This document shows, one piece after another, positions 1-5,208 of a DNA stretch of 8,214 bases (position 1 is the stretch's first letter; every line of letters begins with the position of its first letter). Both the position numbers and the translations under genes were made by a program. Below the pieces are notes generated by a model. That model saw only the letters and a list, made by a program, of their open reading frames with translations. It was not told where the DNA came from and searched no databases. Source of the DNA: Candidatus Nitrosopumilus sp. (GTDB taxonomy: Archaea; Thermoproteota; Nitrososphaeria; Nitrososphaerales; Nitrosopumilaceae); the NCBI GenBank assembly GCA_016784625.1, contig JADHUF010000042.1, positions 1 through 8,214 of the forward strand, in the 5' to 3' direction.

Positions 1-606
1 TTACTAGATGGAATAACCACTAACCCTTCCTTAATGTCAAAAGAAAAAGGTAATCCTAAAGATGCAATGGAAGAGATTACAAAAATTATCAAAGGTGATG
101 TGAGTTTAGAAGTTGTAAGTACAGAATATTCTGGAATGATGGAAGAAGGTAAACGTCTTCGTGAATATGGAGATAATGTTGTCGTTAAAGTTCCTATGAC
201 CCCTGATGGCTTGAAAGCATGCAAATCACTTTCATCTGAAGGAATTCCTGTTAATGTCACATTGATATTTTCTCCAAATCAAGCTTTGCTTGCTGCAAAA
301 TCTGGTGCAAAATATGTTAGTCCATTTATTGGACGACTAGATGATATTGGCCAAGATGGAATGCATTTAATTAAAGAAATCAAAGAAATATTTTCTAATT
401 ATGATTTTGGAACTCAAATACTTGTTGCAAGTATTCGTCATCCAATACATGTAATTGATGCTGCAAAAATTGGAGCAGATGTTGTAACTTTACCTCCTGC
501 TGTTTTAGATAAAATGATGCAACATCCATTGACAAAAATTGGTCTAGAAAATTTCCTTGCAGATTGGGAAAAACTCAAAGCTGGAAATCCTGATATCAAA
601 ATATAG
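1..606 (+). CDS. tal: Transaldolase / fructose-6-phosphate aldolase-like, 5' partial
   Basis: The open frame runs in from the left edge: the first codons read [17 protein letters not shown], the conserved DG-(I/V)-TTNPSL strand of the transaldolase family. The Met at nucleotide 34 is therefore internal and roughly 20 N-terminal residues are missing. The 201 residues present fit the short (about 215-220 residue) transaldolase/FSA subfamily. The Schiff-base lysine is expected in VVVKVPMT, at nucleotides 187-189. [35 protein letters not shown] strands follow as in the family TIM barrel. The likely role is cytosolic three-carbon (dihydroxyacetone) transfer in the non-oxidative pentose phosphate pathway; an aldolase (FSA-like) activity cannot be excluded from sequence. 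The gene ends in TAG and converges on the GRGT protein gene 52 nt away. The family call is secure and the exact substrate is inferred. Confidence 0.93.
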   Translation, partial: LLDGITTNPSLMSKEKGNPKDAMEEITKIIKGDVSLEVVSTEYSGMMEEGKRLREYGDNVVVKVPMTPDGLKACKSLSSEGIPVNVTLIFSPNQALLAAKSGAKYVSPFIGRLDDIGQDGMHLIKEIKEIFSNYDFGTQILVASIRHPIHVIDAAKIGADVVTLPPAVLDKMMQHPLTKIGLENFLADWEKLKAGNPDIKI

Positions 607-639
607 TATATTCTAACAAAAATTAATTAAAAAATAAGG

Positions 640-646
640 TTTTTTT
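640..646 (+). terminator. T-run terminator after transaldolase
   Basis: A run of seven T lies 34 nt after the transaldolase stop, in the short AT-rich space between two converging genes. Archaeal transcription commonly stops at such oligo-T tracts without a hairpin. The flanking A-rich tracts read as T-rich on the minus strand, so the same space may also terminate the converging gene. Confidence 0.5.
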
Positions 647-658
647 AAAATAAAATGA

Positions 659-922
659 CTATTTGCCTCGGCTTTTTCTAGAACCTGTACCTCTACCTGT
701 ACTTCTGGTCATTCCTGATGTATCAGGTCTTGCTTTTGGTTCAGGGGTATCACTTAATTTTCTTGTACCGGTTCCTCTACCTGAGGATACTCTTACATTA
801 CCTGCGGCTGCTTTTCTTGCTGCTTGGATTTGCTTAAATTCTTCACCACTCCATTTTGCAGCATCAGAATCAACTTCGATAATTTTTGTACCTCTGCCGG
901 ATCGTACTCTTATTTTAACCAT
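659..922 (-). CDS. Small basic triple-(S/T)GRGT repeat protein, copy A
   Basis: This is an 87-residue protein of no family I recognise. It carries three copies of a five-residue (S/T)GRGT motif at residues 8-12, 47-51 and 75-79. Between them lie WSGEEF (24-29) and EPKARPDT (61-68), both kept in its paralogue at 2540-2797. It is strongly basic (21 Lys/Arg against 8 Asp/Glu) and has no signal peptide, membrane segment or cysteine. Gly/Arg-rich basic repeats suggest binding to nucleic acid, but that is inference. The ATG start is supported by a TATA-like box about 25 nt upstream, giving a leaderless mRNA, and by alignment with the paralogue from Met1. It lies 87 nt downstream of corA on the same strand but seems to have its own promoter. 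The gene is real: the protein is conserved in the second copy. Confidence 0.85.
   Translation of the reverse strand: MVKIRVRSGRGTKIIEVDSDAAKWSGEEFKQIQAARKAAAGNVRVSSGRGTGTRKLSDTPEPKARPDTSGMTRSTGRGTGSRKSRGK
869..922 (-). repeat. Arm A of a dispersed inverted repeat (5' end of GRGT gene A)
   Basis: The first 54 nt of this gene match the first 54 nt of the paralogue at 2540-2593 except at two third-codon positions (6 and 27). The two arms are in opposite orientation about 1.6 kb apart. Confidence 0.8.
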
Positions 923-942
923 AAATTACGTTAAATTCACTG

Positions 943-951
943 GTATTTATC
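943..951 (-). promoter_or_regulatory. TATA-like box for GRGT gene A
   Basis: The minus strand reads GATAAATAC centred about 25 nt before the ATG at 922, the distance expected for an archaeal TATA box driving a leaderless transcript. It was placed by eye and has no experimental support. Confidence 0.45.
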
Positions 952-1009
952 TAAGCTCATTATTTCCAATGAAAAGAAGATCATGAAAGACTCCGAAATA
1001 ATCTTTGTT

Positions 1010-2032
1010 TTAACTACTAATCCAGCCTAGTCTTTTGAAATATGTAAACATCATAATTGCAGGAATTGCTGATGCTAGAATAATAATTATAAAAGTTGTA
1101 AATGGACCTAAGATCATTAAATTATCTTCCATTCCTCCTGGTAAATTGACATTCATTCCATAAAATGTTCCAATTACTGTTGATGGAATTGCCAATGTGA
1201 AGATAATGGTTAGTACTGCAAGTACCTTGTTTGTTTTTTCATTACTTAATACAAAGTCTGTATCTTTGTAAATTTCCATAGTTTCTCTTGATTCTTCTAA
1301 TATCTCAATTACTTTGTCTATGTGGTCAATTATGTCGTCAAAAAATAATGTTAATTCCTTATCTTCTCTTTCAGAAAATCTTTTAATATTTTTTGCAATT
1401 TCTAATACAAATTTCTTTAATGGGTTAGCTATTCTTCTTAATCTATTAATTTCTCTTCTAAGCAAAGCAATACTTCTTGCTACTGGTTTTTTTTCATCAA
1501 ATACTTGATCTTCCATTTCATCTAGATTTGCAATAATTTTTCTAGAAGTATGTAAAAGATCATCTACTAGTACATCAATGATTTCATGAAGTAATACTCC
1601 TGGAGAATTTCCTAATAACCTATTTTTTCTTTGTTGATCTGAATTTGTTTTACATATTTCTACCAATTCAACTAGTGGTTTAAGATCTCCTTGATGGACT
1701 GTAACTAGAAAATCCTTCCCAAGAAATATGGATAACTGACTATTTTTTGAGATTCCTATTTTCTGTGATAATGGTGGAAGATGTAGAATAACAAAGAAAT
1801 GATCATCATAACTGTCTAATTTTGGAAGTTCAAATTTGGTCATACAGTCTTCAATGTTTAGTTTATTGAAATTGTATTTTTTGGCTAATTCCTCAACGTC
1901 GTTTCTATCTGGATTTTGTAAATCAACCCATTCAAATTTTTCACCTATGATAGGCTCAATTTTACGTTCTATAGAAATCTCTACTGATTTTCTACCTGAG
2001 CGTAATCTATTTCTAATGAAGCCTTTTTTCAA
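1010..2032 (-). CDS. corA: CorA family Mg2+ (divalent cation) channel
   Basis: A 340-residue protein with the full CorA layout: a cytoplasmic alpha/beta domain (about 18-120), long helices with a charged stalk (about 145-265), and two C-terminal membrane helices at about 268-290 and 309-331. The signature YGMN closes the first helix at residues 291-294. The periplasmic loop reads VNLPGG rather than the MPE of bacterial CorA. A short basic tail (KRLG) follows the second helix. CorA proteins form homopentameric Mg2+ channels gated by cytoplasmic Mg2+; Co2+ or other divalent transport is possible. The start is a TTG: an in-frame stop lies nine codons upstream, no ATG or GTG is available, and the first internal Met is residue 64. 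A TATA-like box at 2071-2084 would give a leader of about 20 nt. A tiny membrane peptide gene lies 95 nt upstream on the same strand. Confidence 0.93.
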   Translation of the reverse strand: MKKGFIRNRLRSGRKSVEISIERKIEPIIGEKFEWVDLQNPDRNDVEELAKKYNFNKLNIEDCMTKFELPKLDSYDDHFFVILHLPPLSQKIGISKNSQLSIFLGKDFLVTVHQGDLKPLVELVEICKTNSDQQRKNRLLGNSPGVLLHEIIDVLVDDLLHTSRKIIANLDEMEDQVFDEKKPVARSIALLRREINRLRRIANPLKKFVLEIAKNIKRFSEREDKELTLFFDDIIDHIDKVIEILEESRETMEIYKDTDFVLSNEKTNKVLAVLTIIFTLAIPSTVIGTFYGMNVNLPGGMEDNLMILGPFTTFIIIILASAIPAIMMFTYFKRLGWISS

Positions 2033-2070
2033 GTCGAAAAATACCCTGATGCAACAAATTTAAAGCGATC

Positions 2071-2084
2071 GATATATTTTATGT
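2071..2084 (-). promoter_or_regulatory. TATA-like box for corA
   Basis: The minus strand reads ACATAAAATATATC, an archaeal-type TATA element. Transcription about 26 nt downstream would start near 2050 and leave a leader of about 18 nt before the TTG start of corA. This placement supports the non-ATG start. Confidence 0.5.
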
Positions 2085-2127
2085 AAAAATTTTAGTTGTG
2101 AAATTAAAAAATATTCTTAATTTGAGG

Positions 2128-2208
2128 CTACTTGAATGGAAGTAAATAATTCATTCCAACCCATGTGAGTCCAATTGCTATTGCCATTGCAATCCACCAT
2201 AACCGCAT
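2128..2208 (-). CDS. 26-residue single-helix membrane micropeptide upstream of corA
   Basis: A short open frame from ATG (2206-2208) to TAG (2128-2130) encodes 26 residues. It begins MRLWW, continues with an uninterrupted hydrophobic stretch (residues 3-18) and ends GMNYLLPFK. This is one membrane helix with a positive residue at each end, which is typical of real micropeptides and unlikely in random AT-rich DNA. The helix ends TWVGMNYLLP, which resembles the end of CorA helix 1, TFYGMNVNLP: T, GMN and LP are shared at the same spacing. A TATA-like box lies about 30 nt before the ATG, giving a nearly leaderless mRNA. It is on the same strand as corA, 95 nt upstream. I do not know this family. 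A small subunit of another membrane complex is an equally open reading. Confidence 0.6.
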   Translation of the reverse strand: MRLWWIAMAIAIGLTWVGMNYLLPFK

Positions 2209-2234
2209 ATTTCAAATTTAAACTAGTCAATAAT

Positions 2235-2243
2235 AAGTATACA
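2235..2243 (-). promoter_or_regulatory. TATA-like box for the membrane micropeptide
   Basis: The minus strand reads GTATACTTA centred about 31 nt before the ATG of the micropeptide, consistent with a transcript starting within a few bases of that ATG. Confidence 0.4.
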
Positions 2244-2302
2244 GTCTAATTTTCAGTTCGACATCAAAGATTATTACAGGATAAACAAACTTTCTTTTTT
2301 GT

Positions 2303-2375
2303 GGCCTTCGTAGTACAGTGGCTAGTATAGGGGATTGTGGATCCCCGGACAGGGGTTCGATTCCCCTCGAGGGCC
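2303..2375 (+). tRNA. tRNA-His (anticodon GTG)
   Basis: A full cloverleaf folds by eye. The acceptor is GCCTTCG (2304-2310) with CGAGGGC (2368-2374), including one G-T pair. The D stem is GTAC/GTAT. The anticodon stem is GGGGA/TCCCC around loop TTGTGGA, with anticodon GTG at 2337-2339. The T arm is AGGGG-TTCGATT-CCCCT. The unpaired G at 2303 and discriminator C at 2375 are the G-1:C73 identity pair used by histidyl-tRNA synthetase, so G-1 is genome-encoded here. No intron is seen and CCA is not encoded (TAC follows), so CCA must be added after transcription. A T-run follows directly. Confidence 0.96.
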
Positions 2376-2382
2376 TACATAA

Positions 2383-2388
2383 TTTTTT
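2383..2388 (+). terminator. T-run terminator after tRNA-His
   Basis: Six consecutive T begin seven nt after the discriminator base, a typical place for archaeal oligo-T termination of a single tRNA transcript. Confidence 0.55.
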
Positions 2389-2502
2389 AAAATCATAAAA
2401 ATTCTACTAGAAATTTTCACCAAGAAAATAAATTACATTTTTTATACGTAATTTTGTTCAACCACATAATTCAACACCTGTTAAAATTGAGGCTTTTCAA
2501 AA

Positions 2503-2510
2503 TTTTATTA
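2503..2510 (+). promoter_or_regulatory. TATA-like box for GRGT gene B
   Basis: TTTTATTA is centred about 33 nt before the ATG at 2540 and would give a leader of only a few bases. A second AT-rich element, TTTTTATACG near 2437-2446, is a possible alternative. Confidence 0.35.
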
Positions 2511-2539
2511 ATGAGAATTTCTATACAATAGTAATCAAA

Positions 2540-2593
2540 ATGGTCAAAATAAGAGTACGATCCGGTAGAGGTACAAAAATTATCGAAGTTGAT
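2540..2593 (+). repeat. Arm B of a dispersed inverted repeat (5' end of GRGT gene B)
   Basis: This stretch matches the inverted copy at 869-922 in 52 of 54 positions; both differences are silent. A second block, 2720-2743, is identical over 24 nt to the minus strand of 719-742. Confidence 0.8.
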
Positions 2594-2797
2594 GCCAATC
2601 CTGCAAACTGGAGTGGTGAAGAATTTAAAAAGTTTCAAGCTTCAAGAAAAGAAGCATCCAAAGACAAGTATATCTCAACAGGACGTGGAACTGGAAAGAT
2701 AAAATTTGGAGATATATCTGAACCAAAAGCAAGACCTGATACAAAAGGTATGTGGGTTAGTTCAGGAAGAGGAACTTCAAGAAAAAGAAAACTCTAA
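2540..2797 (+). CDS. Small basic triple-(S/T)GRGT repeat protein, copy B
   Basis: An 85-residue paralogue of the protein at 659-922, on the opposite strand. The three GRGT motifs sit at exactly the same residues: SGRGT 8-12, TGRGT 47-51 and SGRGT 75-79. WSGEEF (24-29) and EPKARPDT (61-68) are also kept. The linker around residues 38-58 and the C-terminus (RKRKL) have diverged. It is strongly basic (22 Lys/Arg against 9 Asp/Glu) with no membrane or secretion signal. Function is unknown; nucleic-acid or chromatin binding is inferred from composition only. The ATG is fixed by alignment with copy A and by a TATA-like box upstream. The first gene downstream, on the other strand, converges on it. 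Confidence 0.87.
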   Translation: MVKIRVRSGRGTKIIEVDANPANWSGEEFKKFQASRKEASKDKYISTGRGTGKIKFGDISEPKARPDTKGMWVSSGRGTSRKRKL

Positions 2798-2886
2798 AAA
2801 ACTCTGGATATCGTGAAAAAATAATCAAGTAAATGTATGTTCTCTAAATAATTTTAAAAATAATTTATAGGGTTATCTGAATAAAC

Positions 2887-2896
2887 AAAAAAAAAA
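2887..2896 (-). terminator. T10 terminator for the 2911-3258 gene
   Basis: Ten consecutive A on the plus strand read as T10 on the minus strand, 14 nt after the stop of the minus-strand gene. This is the longest homopolymer tract in its surroundings and a convincing archaeal terminator. Confidence 0.6.
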
Positions 2897-2910
2897 TAGA
2901 ATTGTTATAA

Positions 2911-3258
2911 TTACTTGAAAGATCGTACTTTGCGAACTACTTTGTTATGATCTAATGAAGCAGTAGTAGTTATGTACAAAATATGGTTTCTTCCTGCAGG
3001 CATAATTATCCTTTTCACGTGTTCGTATTCTGCAACAACATATTTGCATGGACCGAGTGTCTTTACCAGTTTTTTTCGCTGACTCCAATCTTTTGCTGCT
3101 GCCTTTAATGATGCCAAGCTTTGTTTCTTTGACACCAAAATGTTCACTTTTTTAGAGCGTTCTGAAAACACTAGTTTTCCTTTTAGATCGCATACACTTA
3201 CGACTCTAACAGATGGACTTACTTTCAAAACTTTTTCAACTGCTTGATGAATTTCCAT
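2911..3258 (-). CDS. Orphan 115-residue protein, possible roadblock/profilin-like fold
   Basis: I cannot assign a named function. The predicted order is helix (MEIHQAVEKVLK), two strands around a turn (VRVVSVCDLKGKLVFSE, 17-33), a basic central helix (about 45-67), two or three strands (KYVVAEYEHVKRIIMPAG, HILYITTT, 72-99) and a C-terminal helix (DHNKVVRKV). A strand pair with a D-x-x-G turn and a final hydrophobic strand ending in ITTT is what roadblock/LC7 or profilin-like dimeric scaffolds show, so that fold is a reasonable guess. The protein is Lys/Arg-rich, with no membrane segment. The start ATG at 3258 is the only sensible one. A TATA-like box on the minus strand at about 3301-3308 would leave a leader of roughly 20 nt. 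A T10 terminator follows the stop, so it is likely a single-gene unit. Confidence 0.8.
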   Translation of the reverse strand: MEIHQAVEKVLKVSPSVRVVSVCDLKGKLVFSERSKKVNILVSKKQSLASLKAAAKDWSQRKKLVKTLGPCKYVVAEYEHVKRIIMPAGRNHILYITTTASLDHNKVVRKVRSFK

Positions 3259-3263
3259 AATTG

Positions 3264-3296
3264 TTAGAAAACATTCTAGATGATAAGATTTTCTAA
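3264..3296. repeat. Short inverted repeat in the leader of the 2911-3258 gene
   Basis: TTAGAAAA (3264-3271) and TTTTCTAA (3289-3296) form a perfect 8-bp inverted repeat with 17 nt between. It lies between the TATA-like box and the ATG, around the expected transcription start, where an archaeal repressor would bind. In AT-rich DNA a chance occurrence is quite possible. Confidence 0.3.
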
Positions 3297-3369
3297 AAGA
3301 ATTTTAAATGTTAATTTTGGTTATTATTTGCCTTAATGAGTAAAAATTAATCTTTTTTTCTACCAATTT

Positions 3370-3717
3370 TTAGAAAATACCAAATTTACTTGATTCCATT
3401 TCTTCTTTGATAGCCAGCTTGAATCGAGGAGATTTACTCTCTATGTTCTTTGTTAACCATGTAAGAAATTTCTTTTCTATTCCTCTTCCCTTTAGTTTCT
3501 TAAAATCTGGCCCCATCATTTCTACCAATTTTTCAACAAGCGATTTGTTTACACTTAATACAAAAAAGTGCCATCCAAAAGCAAATTCTGAATCAGTCAT
3601 AACAAAATCGTCATTACTGTGAACCATTTCTTCTAAAAGAATTAGTTGTTGAGTTAATGCTTTACTTGTTTTATCAAAATCAACTGCAGAAATATTGATG
3701 TTAATCCTACTTTCCAT
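3370..3717 (-). CDS. Orphan 115-residue soluble protein
   Basis: I recognise no family or catalytic motif. Visible features are an N-terminal strand (RININISAVD), a helix with LTQQLILLEEMV (21-32), a conserved-looking aromatic stretch FAFGWHFFVLSVNKSLVEKLVEMMGPDF (45-72 overall) and a basic helical C-terminal half ending SSKFGIF. No signal peptide, true membrane helix or metal-binding cluster is present. The ATG at 3717 is forced because an in-frame stop lies four codons upstream. A purine tract AAAGGAG ends only one nt before the ATG, too close for normal Shine-Dalgarno use. An AT-rich TATA-like tract (minus strand of 3731-3745) lies about 22 nt before the ATG, which points to a leaderless mRNA. 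It is 39 nt downstream of the methyltransferase-like gene on the same strand. Confidence 0.75.
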   Translation of the reverse strand: MESRININISAVDFDKTSKALTQQLILLEEMVHSNDDFVMTDSEFAFGWHFFVLSVNKSLVEKLVEMMGPDFKKLKGRGIEKKFLTWLTKNIESKSPRFKLAIKEEMESSKFGIF

Positions 3718-3730
3718 ACTCCTTTCACTT

Positions 3731-3745
3731 TAAAATAAAATAAAA
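3731..3745 (-). promoter_or_regulatory. TATA-like tract for the 3370-3717 gene
   Basis: The minus strand reads TTTTATTTTATTTTA centred about 21 nt before the ATG, slightly closer than ideal. It would support transcription independent of the upstream methyltransferase-like gene. Confidence 0.35.
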
Positions 3746-3756
3746 GGATATGCTGA

Positions 3757-4518
3757 TTATTCCTTTAAAAGATATTCAAAATCTATGTCAAACTGCATTT
3801 TCATGATGTTAAAGTAAGTTTGAATGGATTCTGGAATTTCTTCACTACATGCTACCCCTAATTTTTTTGCATTAATCCAAATTACTAAAGTTTGTATGAT
3901 TGTCAAAAATCGATCATTTCTAATTTCAGGAGTTCCAATAGATTTTGTGTATCTTTCTGCAAATTCCCATGCTGTTACAAAGTCTATACATTTTACACCA
4001 AAAATTGCTAGTAATTGTTCTTGCATATTTTGTGCTTTTTTGAATGGTACTTTGTTGATGATGTATGGGAAATTTACTTTATCTGGAAGACAATCTGGAA
4101 GTGGCCCCCAAATAGTAATTATTTTTGTTTCTGGTTTTAGATTTTCAAATTTTTCTAACATTTGATTAATTACATCATCGTCAGTAAACCAAAATAAGAT
4201 TACAGAGGCATCTGAGATATCTGATTCTTCTATGTTCTCACAAATTAGTTGTCCTTGAATATTTTTTTGTTTAAGAATTTCTTTTGCTGCTTGAATTTTT
4301 TTAGAATTATTATCTATTCCTACGGCTTTTTTTACTTTGAATTCCTTTATCGCCATCTCAATCCCTATTTCATTATTGCAACCTAAATGATAAAAAACAT
4401 CATTTTTTCCTATTTCTGCAAATCTAAAAATTTCTCTAAATGATTTTTCTGGGAGTTGAACATCTTCACCACTAAGTAAGTTCTCTGGAAGTGTTTCTAG
4501 ATATTCTTCAATTTTCAA
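3757..4518 (-). CDS. Class I SAM-methyltransferase-like protein with degenerate motif I
   Basis: A 253-residue protein with a Rossmann-type pattern. Motif I is VFYHLGCNNEIG (41-52), where active relatives have a D-L-G-x-G-x-G-type loop. The strand after motif I ends VGIDNN (66-71), with the acidic residue that binds the SAM ribose. A later strand is VILFWFTDDD (106-115). The segment before motif I resembles Dot1/tRNA-type enzymes that read F-x-D-L-G. The usual acidic residue is His44 and the central Gly is Asn, so SAM binding may be weakened or lost. The C-terminal third (about 190-253) is helical and not part of the core fold. The substrate is unknown; a protein, RNA or small-molecule methylase or a pseudoenzyme are all possible. 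The start is TTG: the frame is closed by TAA twelve codons upstream with no ATG or GTG. UPF0147 lies 25 nt upstream and is probably co-transcribed. Confidence 0.8.
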   Translation of the reverse strand: MKIEEYLETLPENLLSGEDVQLPEKSFREIFRFAEIGKNDVFYHLGCNNEIGIEMAIKEFKVKKAVGIDNNSKKIQAAKEILKQKNIQGQLICENIEESDISDASVILFWFTDDDVINQMLEKFENLKPETKIITIWGPLPDCLPDKVNFPYIINKVPFKKAQNMQEQLLAIFGVKCIDFVTAWEFAERYTKSIGTPEIRNDRFLTIIQTLVIWINAKKLGVACSEEIPESIQTYFNIMKMQFDIDFEYLLKE

Positions 4519-4543
4519 TAATGTTATTCCTACGAACGAGAAT

Positions 4544-4813
4544 TTATTCTCTTATGCTTTCTAATTTTGAAACTGCTTGCCACAACTGTGTTCTTACATA
4601 CGAAGGCATGTTGGGGTCTTGTGTTACATCATCTAGAAGGCTAATTGTATTTGCAGCTCTCACTGATAATGAATACTCTTCACTATTCAACTCTACAATC
4701 AAATCTGAAATTGATTTCTTTATTGTCTTTGGAGTAGAATTGTTAGAAGCAATCTGATTCAATGTTTCAACTGCTTCTTTCATAGATTCCTTATTTTGTG
4801 CCTCGTCTACCAT
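4544..4813 (-). CDS. UPF0147 family protein
   Basis: An 89-residue, all-helical, soluble protein. The stretch RAANTISLLDDVTQDPNMP (52-70), followed by VRTQLW (73-78) and a SKLESIR end, is the hallmark of the archaeal UPF0147 family, and the length fits. No biochemical function is known to me; the family is small, helical and widespread in archaea, which suggests a housekeeping role (inference). The ATG at 4813 has a TATATA box about 30 nt upstream, so it can be transcribed apart from the Rieske gene 35 nt before it. It is followed after 25 nt by the methyltransferase-like gene. Confidence 0.9.
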   Translation of the reverse strand: MVDEAQNKESMKEAVETLNQIASNNSTPKTIKKSISDLIVELNSEEYSLSVRAANTISLLDDVTQDPNMPSYVRTQLWQAVSKLESIRE

Positions 4814-4841
4814 TTTTACACTTTTTCTTAAAAACCAGAAG

Positions 4842-4847
4842 TATATA
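4842..4847 (-). promoter_or_regulatory. TATA box for the UPF0147 gene
   Basis: TATATA in the short space after the Rieske stop is centred about 31 nt before the UPF0147 ATG and would give an mRNA with almost no leader. Confidence 0.5.
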
Positions 4848-4848
4848 G

Positions 4849-5157
4849 TTACATCTCTACAAATACGTTATCTGATTCTACAACAATATTGTATGATGTT
4901 AAATCTCGAATTTTTGCTGGGAATTTAACTAATTTCCCAGTTTTACAATCAAATTCTGCTCCGTGCCAACCACATGTGATTGTACATCCATCCAACTTTC
5001 CTTCTGATAGACTAGAGCCAGAATGAGTACAAGAATCATCTGTTGCACAATATTCACCATCAATATTTGCAACTAAGATATCTCTTCCATCAATTGATAC
5101 TTTGATCATCTTTCCAGGAGCAATATCTGATGTTTTACCAGCAATAATTTTTCCCAT
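4849..5157 (-). CDS. Rieske [2Fe-2S] ferredoxin
   Basis: A 102-residue single-domain Rieske protein. The cluster ligands are clear: C43-T-H45 and, 16 residues later, C62-G-W-H65, the C-x-H...C-x-x-H pattern. It is of the soluble ferredoxin / NirD-like type: no N-terminal membrane anchor, no catalytic oxygenase domain, and the length of stand-alone Rieske ferredoxins. It acts as a cytosolic one-electron carrier; its partner is not visible here, and neither an oxygenase nor a nitrite reductase is encoded nearby. The ATG at 5157 is about 27 nt from a palindromic AATATT TATA-like element shared with the diverging acetyltransferase gene, which suggests a leaderless mRNA. Confidence 0.93.
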   Translation of the reverse strand: MGKIIAGKTSDIAPGKMIKVSIDGRDILVANIDGEYCATDDSCTHSGSSLSEGKLDGCTITCGWHGAEFDCKTGKLVKFPAKIRDLTSYNIVVESDNVFVEM

Positions 5158-5179
5158 TGTACTTTTTATTTGATCATTC

Positions 5180-5190
5180 TTAATATTTTT
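5180..5190. promoter_or_regulatory. Shared divergent TATA-like element (Rieske / GNAT)
   Basis: TTAATATTTTT contains the palindrome AATATT centred at 5184.5. The Rieske ATG (5157) lies 27 nt away on one side and an ATG of the acetyltransferase (5209) lies 25 nt away on the other. One element could thus seat TBP in either direction, each time giving a leaderless mRNA. Confidence 0.45.
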
Positions 5191-5208
5191 TTGTATATTA
5201 TGACGATA

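Noticed and set aside
34..36. ATG at 34 as the start of transaldolase
   Set aside because: The conserved [11 protein letters not shown] motif is encoded upstream in the same frame, so this Met is internal.
663..986. A 107-residue plus-strand open frame over the GRGT gene A
   Set aside because: It is the antisense of a gene whose protein is conserved in a paralogue; its Pro/Leu/Val-rich product simply mirrors the Gly/Arg/Thr codons of the real gene.
1836..2063. Plus-strand open frame opposite the 5' end of corA
   Set aside because: It is the antisense of a clearly recognised CorA domain, with no promoter and no family features.
2798..2910. AT-rich repeats (AAATAATTTT, AAATAATTTA) between converging genes, considered as a hairpin terminator
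   Set aside because: On checking, the two arms are an imperfect direct repeat, not an inverted repeat, and no long T-run follows on the plus strand.
3407..4757. Several plus-strand open frames opposite the 3370-4813 genes
   Set aside because: They lie wholly or mostly antisense to better supported minus-strand genes and encode low-complexity Ser/Phe/Ile-rich products typical of shadow frames.
5170..5208. Upstream TTG extension of the GNAT gene (IILNIFLYIMTI), which could look like a membrane or signal segment
   Set aside because: It runs through the promoter region, starts at a TTG and precedes the typical GNAT beginning MIREA; an ATG start at 5209 or 5200 is more likely.
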